64,000 nt of DNA from Thamnaconus septentrionalis. Taxonomy: Eukaryota > Chordata > Actinopteri > Tetraodontiformes > Monacanthidae. A program made the translations under genes and the position numbers. Shown one piece after another: positions 49,681 to 62,439 of this stretch (positions within the stretch are counted from its first letter, which is position 1; each line of letters opens with the position of its first letter). The notes under the pieces were generated by a model, which saw only the letters and a program-made list of their open reading frames with translations, was not told the DNA's origin and ran no database searches. The DNA lies in the NCBI GenBank assembly GCA_009823395.1, contig CM020501.1:10592361-10656360 (forward strand). The letters run 5' to 3'.

Positions 49681-50339
49681 TTGTTGTTGTTTTGACCGTT
49701 AAAATAAGCGCATTGTTGTCAATCCTTTACCAGTTTAGACAGCAGTTCTAAAAAAAAAAAACTGAGCAGCTCTAGCAAATCATCTGTTAACAACATAAAC
49801 ATCTGCCTTTAAAGAAGAAAAAAAATCTGTTTGGTTTCCAACTGTCACCGTCCATTACACTCACAGCTACACAGCTACATAGCTTCACACGCATCAGGCT
49901 TCTAATTTAAAAACTGCCTGCTGAGTTATATCAAAAAGTGTTTATTTAAAGAACAGCGTAAAAAAAAAAAAAAAAAAGGTCCAGTGTGTGGGAACCTTTT
50001 TTAAAAAAGAAAACCTCAGGTGGGGGAGGGAGAAATAACAGGTGTCAGTGTCAGAATCGTTTCCAACAATTATCCAACCCATTGTAGCCATTCTCTCATC
50101 AAAGTTGAGAGAGCCGAACTGGCCAGAGCTGAATCCTCCTCCCTCTCAGCTGGGTGTTGGGGCTTTTTCACAGCGCAGGCTGTCCCCCACTCCCTGCTGT
50201 TGGACTCCTCCAGGCTGCATTCTGTTGGCCTGCCGCGTTCTTTCACACCTCGGCCGTGTGCGAGGAGAGCTGTGTCTTCGTCCCTCCATCTCTCCATCCT
50301 GCAGTCCTCCTCCTGCCATGCCTTCCACCCACCCCCAGT

Positions 50340-50450
50340 GAAGGCGCAGGAGGCTCGTTACCGTGGCAATTAGTGAGAAGCCCAAATTAGCCCTCTTGGC
50401 TGTCCACAGGTGACAAAGACACTTTGCATTTCTGCTAATTAGGAAACAGA
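50340..50450. promoter_or_regulatory. candidate regulatory block with X-box-like motif
   Basis: GTTACCGTGGCAAT at 50357-50370 is close to the RFX X-box. CAGGTGACAAAGACACTTTG and CTGCTAATTAGG follow. Confidence 0.35.
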
Positions 50451-52959
50451 ACAACATGATTAAATACAGCCTATCAGGAGGAGAATGGACAAAATGTGTT
50501 CCACAAACAGAGAGGAGTTATATATTATTGTATCGTCTGCATGAAATGATTAAGACATGCTATTATGTGTTTCATTTGTGGGATTCATTACGGAATAATA
50601 CAATGGTTTACAGCCCTTTTAGTACACTTATCATTTGTAGACAGCTGTGTTTATTGCCCGTCCTTAAAGCTGGACAGTGTTTATTGACAGGTGGTTACAT
50701 GAATGACGGAAACAGAAACGCTAACAAGAACAATGTGCTTTACTTTCTGTATTTTTCAAATGTTCACATTTTTTGTGAACGGCATAAAATATACAGATGT
50801 CAAGACCTTGAGATAATGTCTCTTACTACCTCAGGGAAAAGTGCATAGTGCGTGAGCTCAGTGTAATATTTTCAGGAAAGTACGCTTCCAAAGTTTTGCA
50901 TGAACCATCACAATAAAGATGAACTTTAAACCTTTTCATGTTGGATGGGTTTGTCAGAGTAAAATGCTGCTTTGTGTATATTCTACATTATAGAAAACGT
51001 TTGGAAAAATGGTGAGAGAACACTCCTGTAGTATATGTAATACATGTCGCACAATCAAATATTTTAAACTCTTAGAATACAGTGGACTTTGCTGTCTTCT
51101 GACATCTTTAAAATTTGAATCAAAATGTAAATATATATATACATATAAAAAATTAACTGTGTATACAAAGGACCCATATCCAATACCTGCATTTAGACTT
51201 GCTTAACCTTTGCTTGCATTTGAAACAACCGGCATATATTGACACAATTTTGGCTACCAATCTCCAAAAAATAAATAATAATAATTCATAAAATAGTTGC
51301 TTCAATATGCAGCAATGAACATTCATGTTCAGATCTGCCCCAATTTGAGAGGAAATGAATGAGTTTTAAACTCTGTATTGTAAATGCAGCCTCAGTGTCC
51401 TATTGAGCTTGCCACCACCCAGAGGTCACAGCCTGTTCCCTGATACTGACAGGAGAAGGCAGCTGAGGTAAAGCTGGCAACAGAATGGTCAACTGATAGT
51501 AGGCATGTTGACACTGACATGAACTCACCTTTAGGGTCAAGCATGGGGTGCACATTCTGCACACGTTTTTACCGAACTGTCCCTGAAGGCAGCATATCTA
51601 AAATGTCTCTCATGCACATGTCTCATTCTTAATGAACCTGATTGTATGTGATGTTCAAAGGTAAAATTGGCATTTTTATTAACTAGGGGATTATGCTTGC
51701 ATATCTTGATATGTGAGAGAAGGCTTCAGTGTTTGCCTAGTAAATAGCTAAATAACACTAAAGTTGTGCAGCACGTTCACCGAACAAGTTACAATTGTAA
51801 AAATAAATGGATGGCAGAAAAGTAAATGAGAGTTTGAAATTTGCTGAAAAGAATTAGGCACAAGACTTACTTAGTAGAGCTGTAGTTGAATATTTAGCTT
51901 GGCAAACTTCACCTTTATACTCTCATTCAAATCTCAATAGGCAATTTCCTGCAAAGTCCACATTTCACAAGATTTTGAAAAAAAGAAAAGAAAAGAAAAA
52001 AGGCTTCTTCTAAATTGAGACCTGTGCTTCCAGTTAATTGAATTTAGTCTGACACTAGGGACCACACTGTGGAATCCTCCCTGTTACATTGTCTGACTCT
52101 GACCAGACAAGCACTTCACTGGATGTACCTTTGACAGTCAGAGTTGCTCAGCTGCAGCTATTACAGCAGTGTTGCGGCTATCATCTCAGACTCGCTGGAC
52201 CCATTCCAAGACATTTGACAGGTGTAAATCATTTATACTTTTTCAACAAATAAACAGGAGAACAAAGTTTGAATCATTTTACATTTTTCTGCAATTCAAT
52301 TCTGTTTACTCCATTTAAACACCAGTCCCTTTCTCCCACCAAGCGATAAAACTCATTGGTATACCAATGCATGGAAATCTTAGGCAAATATATTAGGAAT
52401 AAAAACAACTGCTTTTATTGCTGAAGCACTGTCATTAACCTTTATTGGAAATTCAGAGGATTTAACAGTGAGTACGTTATTTTATGATTTAATAAACTCT
52501 ATCATTTGCTGTTGTTTTAATTAAAAAAAAAAAAAAAAAAAAGCTCACCGACTGTGGATTTCAAACATAAAAGGCACAATAAAAGCTTTGAATTTGTTAC
52601 CCATTTCATTCAGTGGAGGTAGATTATGCTTAAGGTTGATAGGAATTGTTTAGCCTTGCCTCTGTATAGCTGGCGCAAGTTCTCTGCTCCCAGCTCACAC
52701 TGTCAGCTGGTATTATTACTACTTATTAAAGCCGTTCCCCATAGTGGTACAACAGTTAGCCGGGCTAAATGAGTTTCAGGTGCTTCAGTGAAGGATGGAA
52801 CAGACTGGAGAGAAATGAGCTAACTTGCTTATGTGCCTTGGAGGCACAGACTCACCATCCTAGAGTTTTTTTTTCCTTCCCTTCTTCAACTCCCCCCCAA
52901 CCCCCCGAACCCCCCGCCTCTTATTCCCTCCCCTCGCCTTCTTGCTGTGTGGGCTAACG

Positions 52960-53100
52960 CTAGGCTTGGCCAGTCAGATGTTGCCCTGGGGTAAACATAA
53001 ACATCTGTCCCCTGCCCAGCCGTGACTGTCGCTGAGTGATAAATCCTAGGGTGGCCTGTGCCAGTGCTGTCCGGCATGCCACCTGTCCCCATCCTACACA
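52960..53100. promoter_or_regulatory. candidate block with tandem forkhead sites
   Basis: GTAAACA (52991-52997) and ATAAACA (52997-53003) overlap as a tandem pair of forkhead-type sites in non-repetitive sequence. Confidence 0.35.
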
Positions 53101-53109
53101 GTACCCCCA

Positions 53110-53118
53110 ACACACACA

Positions 53119-53150
<32 letters not shown>

Positions 53151-53164
53151 CACACACACGCACA
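53110..53164. repeat. (ACGC)n microsatellite flanked by (AC)n
   Basis: Eight or more CGCA units in the intergenic tract. Confidence 0.93.
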
Positions 53165-54439
53165 CTTCACCCTGTTTGCACTTGTTCTCCTTCATCCTGA
53201 CAGCGTGACAGAAGCAGGTGGTTCAACCCCTTTGTGCACTTTGGCCTTTTATGCTCTCGTCCTCGGATGGCACATTTATGAAGGGAGGAAGAGGGGTTGT
53301 CGCCCGTGGCACATACCAGCAGAGAGATCCTGGCATGAGGCTGTTGAGCCGTGGCTGGGAAATCAGAAGCCTGTAGCAGTATCTTCCCTCTAATCAGGCA
53401 TAAAGTCTGCAGATGAGATGAACTGTTTCGTAAAGGCCAAGCGAATACTGCATCCAGTGAATCAAGGAACTGGATCCACTTGTTTTTCACTTTCCAAAAG
53501 GGGCGTTTCATACACAACCCATTTGGCCTCTTTGCTCTTTTAAAAAAAAAAAACTGTCATAACAAAAAAAGAAAGACTCGCACGAGTCTGCGTAGTCTCC
53601 CGCTGTGGTGCGTCTGACTGTGTTCCTCTCTCTGTTCTACAGCTACTTTTACCAGTCTAACCGAGGCAGGTGGCCTACTTCCTGCCCTTTAACCTTCAAC
53701 AGTTTCCCTGCAGTAAAGAGACAGTGCAAACACACACACGTACACTTCCACACACGTACATGCGCAGAGGAGGAGCCTAGGTTGCCCTGGGTGAACTGGG
53801 GCAGAGGTCTCACAAAAAGGCCCTGGAGGGAAGTGAAGGTCCTTCGACTCAGGGACAAGAGTTATTTTAGCAGTGCCGGCAGCGACACGCTGCAGTGCCA
53901 GTGCCTCGCATCGGAAACCAAAGAAAACTGAGAGGAATCCGTGAGCCGATTGGTGGCACACCTCTCGCAGGTGCAGTTCTCAAAAACAATGCCCCCTTTT
54001 ATCACTTCAAGCAGTTTGCATTCAGTATTTCTTTTTCTTTCTGTCTGTCTTTTTTTTTTTTTGACCAGAGAGTCGCAAAGCAGTGGGTCAGTAACGCTGG
54101 CAGCCGCCTGCCGTTGAATCACTTTTATTCCTGAAGATGGTTGAGCAAAAATAATTAAAAAAAGAGAGTGTTGCGAACAGCTTTTCATTTGCCCACCTTC
54201 CTGCCCTTGGCTGCTTGGCTATCATTTCTCTTTACTACATCTCTGGATTTATCTAACAAAGACCTTGTGAAATATATATATATATTTTTTTTACTAAAAA
54301 AAGAAAAAAAAGAAGAAAAACATGGAAATGCACCTTAAGCCTGTGCAAGTCTGCATGCGTGTCATTTGCATGCCGGTTTTATACCCTGTTTGTGTGCTGT
54401 CGTGTGTGCATGCATGTGTGCATTCGCAGGAGGACCCCT

Positions 54440-54740
54440 GCAGATGAATGTCATCTCATATTGTAATGGAGCGTGCTAAACATGTCCTGATATCGGTAAT
54501 GTTCTACCAGCCTCGGCTTGATTTTTATTGCCGTGGTTTAATAGGATATCTCCGTGATCACAATTTGGATTAACTTCCACGTCTACTGTTATACCAAAGT
54601 GAGGCCAGAGTGGGGAGCGTGCACGCGGATGATGGAGGAGCAGGGATGTCTGTCGGGGAAGGCTGGTCTGCTCCATTAATTCCACATTCGGCACCTCCTT
54701 CATAACGTGCCTCGTGTATTTGCCACCGCAACAACTTTCA
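54440..54740. promoter_or_regulatory. candidate conserved block
   Basis: Non-repetitive sequence with GTAATGGAGCG, CCGTGGTTTAATAGGATATC and GTGATCACAATTTGG words. Confidence 0.3.
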
Positions 54741-54959
54741 TCGCCAGCTCTCGCAGCCTCTGTTTTCCACCCCTCTCTGATGCTGTTGTTAAGGGAGGAA
54801 GCGTTTTTCTGACCCTTTGTGGAATCAGGCGCCGGCGTCTCAACTTGCTGTGGGCAATACGGCGCCTGGCTAGAGCTCCCCCGTTTGATTAGCTTGCTTC
54901 TGACGCACAGACAAACAACACACACACACACACACACACACACAGGTATAATGAAAGCC

Positions 54960-55320
54960 AGCTAAGAGGTCTGGCATGCTTTTGTATGAACATTTTTTGT
55001 CAGCAGGGAGCACGGCGCTCTATGCAGAGAAGGCTGCCCCTGCTCTGTGAGTCCTTTGTCTCCCTACATCCCCGAGCTCCACCTCCCTCTCCGCCAGCCC
55101 TCCAATGGGAGAGCCTTCAGGTGTTGACCTTATCGGGTGCAGGTCAAAGCCAGGTCAGGGATCTGTTGCTAGGCTACCATCAGATAAGTGGCGGGGGTAA
55201 GCAGCAGCGGGTAGCTCTGTCATTCAGGGCTCGTCATGTAATCTCATTTGCAGACAATTGTCTGGACGTCAGAAAGGCTATCTGGCCCATACTGTTATAA
55301 TGAAACACATTAAAATATTA
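54960..55320. promoter_or_regulatory. candidate enhancer with DR5 nuclear-receptor site and GATA sites
   Basis: AGGTCA-AAGCC-AGGTCA at 55141-55157 is a perfect direct repeat spaced by five, the retinoic acid receptor type. CTTATC (55129-55134) and AGATAAG (55182-55188) flank it, and GTTGCTAGGCTAC (55165-55177) is near an X-box. AGACAATTGTCT (Sox-like) lies at about 55252. Confidence 0.5.
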
Positions 55321-56816
55321 AAACTGGCCATGCTGAGCATTGGCAGCTCCACTTGGCACATGCCTTTTTTTTTTTTTTTTTTTTTTTAAAACAGTCGTGC
55401 CAACTGTCAGGCAGTAACACGAGCCCCTGAAATACGCTCGAGTGCTCGGCTGTGTTGAAATTTCACTTGTGGAAGATAGGGGAGCATTCATTTGGGTTTT
55501 TTTGTGTGTTTCATCCTTCATCATTTGAATACCCTTACAACCCCTCGCGCACAGATAAAGACTTGGGATGTTGTGAAAAACAAATAAAGCAGAATGTGGT
55601 TACTTTCTGTTCACTTTGACACTTAATAAAAACAGCACAAGGCCAAAACTAAATGCGTCTCCTCTTGTTTTCCATTATCATGTTTTCTCTTCTGAGCTAG
55701 ATAGCGATGGAAACTCTGAATGACACATTTCAAAGTTATTAGCGAACACAGGCTGAAGTGATCAAATTAATTGTAAACCAAGGATTGAGGAGTGTTGCCT
55801 TTTTGTGAAACACATCCCTGTACAATAGTGAGAAGGTTTAGTAATTTACTGTTTTCCACACCAGAATTATTTTCCAAATCACTGCAGTGTGTGTGTGTGT
55901 TTTATTTTTTAAAGAAAATAACATAAAAGGAAAAATATATTTAGTTGGGGCTGAATTACCAAGATCACATAGTGTCATTTATCCAATGTATTAATACGTG
56001 TATTTAACATGGAAAAGTGCTCAAAATGCAACTACAAGCCAAACTTTGTTGAATATCAAAGGTTTAATATTTTAGTTATCATTAAATAAAATTAGAAAAA
56101 TATGGATTTTTCAAAATAATTTCATTATTAAAAGAAACAGACTTCTGTTTATGATGGTTTTGTGTTTGCTTGCATGGATTTGAGCTAAATGAGGCACATT
56201 CATTCATTTGTTCACCCATTTAGGGGTCCAGGTGGGGAGACATCTTGTTCTTTGCTAACCTACAACCTTTAAATAGAGTACAAAGATTGCTACAGCAGCC
56301 TGTTTCAGAGCGGGAGGGGCACAGGGGGGGTGGGGGAGGGAGAGAGAGAGAGAGAGTTGTTGCATCTTCACACAAACATGGTCTGTTCTCCCACTCTGCC
56401 ATTCCACCACCTGGACCGATGGAGCTGTGGGAGACTGGTGCACGTGGCGACGAATGGCACCAAACACGACCATTTCTGTTCACACTGATGGTCATGCGGA
56501 GTGAGACTGGGGGTTGACACTGCATCTGCGGTGTATCGCAGGTTCCTCCTCGGTGACACCTGCATTTTGTCAATGTCACCCACTCAGCCGCTCGGGTTAA
56601 CCGCCAGGGCCGGGAGGAAGTAGCCTTGGAGGGGCCGCGCGAGGAGCGGGACCTGAGACAGTCGGACATAAAGAGACCTAGATAAGGCACGTGGCAATTT
56701 ATCCATGCCAGTCCTTGTACTGTAAGTCCAACATGGGGTCTCGTCTGTTAGATTGGCGCATTGTGAAAAGAGGTTCTCACAGTCTGGGCGCTTGCCAGCT
56801 AACATTCCACCGAGAC

Positions 56817-56821
<5 letters not shown>

Positions 56822-56880
<59 letters not shown>
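56822..56880. repeat. (GA)n microsatellite
   Basis: About 29 uninterrupted units. Confidence 0.95.
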
Positions 56881-56884
<4 letters not shown>

Positions 56885-57326
56885 TCCGGCAGATTTATCG
56901 GGCCATTGGCTCGCCTCAGGAATTCTCTTGTAACATGGCACTCCTGTGAAAGGGATAAAGAAATTAGTGTAAAATAGCCCCCACACCCACCTCTCCCACT
57001 ACTGTTTGAATACCCAGCCCGGCTGGTAACCTCTAAACACCAACCACACACACACACACATGCATGCGCACGCACGAACAAACACACGCTTTTTTTTTTA
57101 TAAGCACATGTATATTTATACACATGTATATTATATAAACATGGATGAAAACACGATGGACGTGTCTGAGCCTCACTGCCGACTCCGTTCTATGAATATT
57201 CAAGAGGGTGGGCTCGAGAACGGCGCTGTATTCTGGCTGTTGAGTCACAGGTCCTCAGTGGCAGGAAGCACTGCTGGTCAAATGACAGAGAGAGAGGGAT
57301 AGAGAGAGTGAGTGAGAGAGAGATTT

Positions 57327-57328
<2 letters not shown>

Positions 57329-57381
<53 letters not shown>
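57329..57381. repeat. (GT)n microsatellite
   Basis: About 26 uninterrupted units. Confidence 0.95.
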
Positions 57382-57384
<3 letters not shown>

Positions 57385-57409
57385 TGCGTGTGGGGGATTT
57401 GAAAGGAAC

Positions 57410-57900
57410 TGCTCCTGGCTGTCTTGGATATTTATTCCTTTCTAAAGCAATGAGGTGTTTGGAGACAGAAGCCAGTTATGCTCTTATTGCTACAGTGAGA
57501 ACACAGAGCATTATTTTTGAGCTTTCTCTGACAATTTTGGCTCTGTAAAATCTGACGTCTTTATCTGTGACCTGTCAAAGGAATTCTGCAAAGTACACTT
57601 TCCACTCGGGTTTGGTAATTAAAATTCACGCCGCCAATTAACGTACACGCCGAACCCTTAGGGATTAATCATTAATTACTGTTTTAAGAGTCCCATGCTA
57701 GAAATTCTCCTCTCTGCATTGCATACAATGGAGCCCTAATGCCACCCTCTATATCATCTGTCAACATCTAGAGGTTATCTGCCAAGTTGATGAACAGAGA
57801 GATTGGCTATGAAACACAAGGTGTGACAGTATTGCAATATGTTATAGCATGCAGGCAGAGCTCATCAGGAAAGAGAGGACGCGGGGCTTTGTTCCAAATG
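57410..57900. promoter_or_regulatory. candidate conserved non-coding block
   Basis: About 490 bases without any repeat, with GGTAATTAAAATTC, CGCCAATTAACG, GATTAATCATTAATTACTG and GTATTGCAATATG words. By texture this is one of the strongest conserved-element candidates in the window. Confidence 0.45.
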
Positions 57901-58859
57901 TCACGATGCATATTTATGGGCACAGTGGAGTGGCTCCTTGTATAAGCACCATTCACCATCCATCAAGCAAAAACCACTACAGTGTCTCTTTGACAACTTG
58001 GTGGGATAGTGTTGTGTGACAAAGTGATCAAACTGAGCGGTCTGCTCGTGGCTCCAGCCAGATTCTCTTGTGAAAAATGATTGTCGTTTTGACAGTCAAG
58101 ACAATGCAGCCTGTTGAGGTTAACAAACAGTAATTATTAGTTGCTGTAATTATCTTTGTTTTTTGTTTTTTTGTTTTGTTTTTTAAAAAAAGGGTTCCAA
58201 GCCGATTGTCCCCGTAAGCTTGTCATATTAAATCTAAAATGTTTATTCATGGAATATTGTGCCCTTTTTTTCCCTCTCCGCCTTACAATAACAAGGAAGA
58301 CAAGATGTGAGGCTTTTTTAAAAAAAAAAAATAAATTCCTTACTTGGCTGCGGAATGAGTTATTGAAGGGACGTGGGAGAGGATAAGGTGACATGGGAAG
58401 ATGTCAGATGGAAAGGCAGATAGACAGTCGGATACAGGCAGAGCCCTCAGCATAAGCTCCACTAGGCTCCCTTTCCACTAAGGGGGCTCTCAGGAGACGT
58501 GTGTGCTGGCTGGCTGCGCCTGAGCCATAGGACGGCCAGCCTGACTGTCTGTCTGCGGTGCCGCTCCTTGGGGAAGGAACATGGCTCCAGGGCTGTAGCT
58601 GATTTGAGACGGTCCCGGGACTAACCCCTGAGGGACGCCGACCGGGCAGAACTGCCTCTCTGAACCTCTTTTAAGGCTTCTTTCGAGCGCGGCGCTTGGC
58701 TGCCATGGAGAGGCGAGAGTGAGAGGAGGCGCTTTTATCTCGGCCGTGAGCAGGCTCAGTGGGTTTCCTTCCAAATTACAAGGAGTGATTATATCCCACC
58801 TCGTCTACCTCACGCCAACCCCCTTCTTCCCAGCATGGGGTCCCCCCGTGCAAAAAAGC

Positions 58860-59060
58860 AACCGCTGTCAAGTGTCAACACTCGCAGCTGAGTCATTAAG
58901 TGGAAGTTGAGCGATGTGTCATTGGCAAGAAAATAATGAGCAAAATAACCAACCCAAAGCGCGGAGACGCTGGTTGCACCCGTGCAACAGTGGATCATTT
59001 AGCAGCACTTGCAGGATTCACACTGTAAAGTCTGCAAAAGTCTCACCGGCTGTTTTTGCA
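58860..59060. promoter_or_regulatory. candidate block with AP-1/MARE site
   Basis: GCTGAGTCAT (58887-58896) contains the AP-1 heptamer TGAGTCA and fits a small-Maf/NF-E2 half palindrome. The palindrome GTTGCACCCGTGCAAC lies at about 58971. Confidence 0.35.
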
Positions 59061-60049
59061 AGTGTTTTCCCTAATTAGCGGAGGCTTCTGAGTGAACCAC
59101 ACACACGAGTCTGAACTGCAGACACCAGACCGCGGCACAGCTTGGTACGCTCAATGGAAGAAGGTTTCCTGTGATTTCCAAGCTTTTACCTTCATACAGA
59201 AAGGGATTACATTGAGGCAGGATGAGACACGCTTTCACATTATCTTCTCCATATCAAAGTTGACCTTGAGAGAAAACCTGGCTTCAGTCGGGTCAGTGCA
59301 GCCGAGATGCTTTCTTCATCCAGCACGGCCCCGCCCTACCTGCGCCCCCATCCTGCATAATGCTTTAATAAACAAGCGGGATCTCCTCCACCCTCTTCTC
59401 TTCCCACTCTCCTCAGGACCCCATCCATTTGGTGCAGTCCCTTACTCCCCACCTACAATAGCATCCCCCTGTCACCATAATCTTTCTATTTCACTGGCTC
59501 GCCCCCCGGGGTTAAGGGGTCTGGAGATGGAGACGGGATTTGTCTCTCAATTGACAGCACTGCTGTTCTACTTTCTGGCTGACCACTCTCACGTTGAATG
59601 GTCACAGCGTTTATGAAAACAGTCACTCACTGTTTGTGCCGTCCAGGTTTCAGTGTTGTAAAAGTATGGCACAAATAATTAGGTACCAAGAGCTGTCATT
59701 ATTATAATGCAATACTTTGATAGATTTAAAACATTTTACTCTCTAGTATTTTATTTTTTGCAAGTTTAAATACAGGTATGACTGGATTACAGTTAAATGT
59801 GTTATATAGGAGTAACTGTTACTCTGGTTTTGTTTGTAAAATAAAAAAGAGACAAGAATTAAAAACGTGAGGGATGGTCCTTTTGCAATTTATCAGATAC
59901 CAAAAAAAATCTCTCTTATCCATTGTTATGACTTCAAGCAGCATTTTGAAATATACTTCATGTAAAGGTGTCCATCAAAAGATTATCCTTTAGCATGGCT
60001 TTAATGAAATATGTACTATTATTTGGATACTGAAAAGAAAGCAAAGTAC

Positions 60050-60680
60050 ATGTTTTCGTCTATTTTTATTCATTCTCATAGTTGCCAAACAAAGCAACTG
60101 CTTATTTTGCCCAGACCTAACAGTCCCCCATGAGCAAGTGGCGGGTAAAAACTGTCTCTTACATCACAGCAGGCCAAGGCTGTAGGTGGGCAGCCATCTG
60201 CCTTGACTTGGTATTTGAAAGGTGCAATAATTAGCGTTTTGCTCTTAAACAATGTACATGGAGGATGTGTGGCCATGACTAATATGCATTCCACAGAATG
60301 CAGCGTTTATATCAATGATTGCAGACCACAGGGTCAGTGTTAATTATTAACCCAAATTAGTCTTTAGAGTCATCAATGTCGAGTTGTCAGCAGGTAACCA
60401 CTAAATTTAGCTGCTTTCTTCAGGGCAGCTCTGTCCATGATTTCATTATTCACAATATAATTTTTTTTCTTCCTGGCTGTGCAGTAAAATAACCGCCATT
60501 AAAGGCCAGCCAGCACGTAACCTTGATCATAAGCTTTATTTTAGCCACAAACTTTATGAGCATGGAAGAAAGCTATTGCAGTCGCTATTACATTACTGAA
60601 TTCATTGTCGATGACCATCAAATTATGGGCGGTTACATGGGGCTTACTCAGGGACACAAGTGTGCAATGAGTGTGTCACG
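60050..60680. promoter_or_regulatory. candidate conserved non-coding block
   Basis: About 630 bases of repeat-free AT-rich sequence with GCAATAATTAGCG, GTTAATTATTAACCC, CATAAGCTTTATT and TTATGGGCGG words. It has no coding potential in any frame. Confidence 0.45.
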
Positions 60681-61362
60681 TTCCATACAGTAAAAAGCCA
60701 CTTTCCACTACGACCAAGGCCAGGTGTTATCACAACAAAGGACAAGAAAATGTACGAGCGCCAAAGGTCAGTCTTGAAGGCAACAGAAATAAAGTGTTTT
60801 CTTTTTTTTCCTTTCTAAAAAATCCTTTCAAACATGCAACAATGAAGGTAACAGGGGACAAGGAGAGAAAAAAAAAATCTTCATTGAATATTCATTAACC
60901 GGTGCCTAGGTGTATACACGGCTCCTAACTACTCTTGTTTATGACTTAAGGACTTGTAGTAGTGACCTTAGTTTAACACAGCAGCAGATACCAAATTAAC
61001 CTCTAGCCTCCACAGGGCTAGCCATGCCCTGCTAACAAGCAACCTGTCTAGACACACAAGAAGTACTTTATGATTCCACCTCACACTCGCTCTCTCTCTT
61101 CCCCCCTCTCTTCCTTTCTCTCTTTCTCCCTCTCTCCATCTCTTAACCTCTGTGGCTCAGTTAACGCACCTTGGCACATCCTCCCTCTCTCTATCCTCTA
61201 TCTTTCACCTCACTTTTTCATCCCTGTTTCCCCTCTACACCAATTTTTCTGTACCTCCCAAGATGTGGTGTGTTTGGGTCATGCACCAAGCAACCAGGTC
61301 TTTATCAGATGGTGGACTTTCTCTTATCCTTCACAGCATAGCCTGATGCTGTGTGCTTGTGC

Positions 61363-61365
<3 letters not shown>

Positions 61366-61422
<57 letters not shown>
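61366..61422. repeat. (AC)n microsatellite
   Basis: About 28 uninterrupted units. Confidence 0.95.
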
Positions 61423-61430
<8 letters not shown>

Positions 61431-62210
61431 GTCTGGAGAGAAGGATGTGTAAGAGGGTATTTTGTAATTGCAGATTTCAGTAGATTTTGCTTGAAAATGA
61501 AAGCATAATTCCAAGAAAGTGCTCCTCCCTCTTAGCTCAGCACAGTCCTGCTTGGCAACAGTTTCAATTCTAGGTGATCCAAGGCGAAGTTCACACCAAT
61601 TCTGGCGCTGTGGTGCAAAAACACAGCTTTTACCTTCACTTGAAGTGAGACCCTGTGCAGTCCTATTGCAGCTGCGATGACATTCATCGCAGGTTCACAG
61701 CTGTGAACTTCACAACTAAACATCCCGCAATGACTCCTCTTATGTAAACAAAGTGAGAATGACCCACTGCACAACCCTGTAAGGTTAGGGCTAGATTTGG
61801 TCTGAATGCGGCTTTTAACAGTGCAAGGATGTGTCATTGCTACACTGAAAAGTACAGATTAATACACAGCAGAATTCCTCTCTCTCCTTATTTTTGGAGA
61901 ACATTTCAATGGTGCTGCTGTAAAAAAAATCACAGATGAGTATCTTTACAAAATTTCATTGGAAGACTGTAAACATATTCCAGCGGGATGTACTTGACCT
62001 TTTACTTCATGAAATTTTATGAGGACAATCCAATTCAGCTCATATAGCCTTCTTTTGAAATAGCCTTTTAAAATTTATTTTGGATTTGTTGTCTTGACCC
62101 TTGACTTGACTTTCCACCCCAAGAAAATACATTAGCATGATGGGTCTCATCATGTTTTCAAATAATCTAAAACTGAGAAATACCATGTGATTATTTGCGA
62201 CACATGCAGA

Positions 62211-62240
62211 TGAATAAATAAATAAATAAATAAATAAATT
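62211..62240. repeat. (AAAT)n microsatellite
   Basis: About seven units. Confidence 0.9.
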
Positions 62241-62439
62241 GTACATAAAAAATCTGACAGTTTTTAATTCATTTTTAAACATCAATGCTCAAGTGAGGGA
62301 AATGAACATGTTAATATTCCAAATACTCAACATATGTCTCTTGCAGTCAGTCAAGTTCAAAAAATGATTTATGATGTGGTCGAAAAAGTTAATTTTAAGC
62401 GGGTGACTTAGAGTTTTAACCGCAAAGCCGGTTTCCTTA

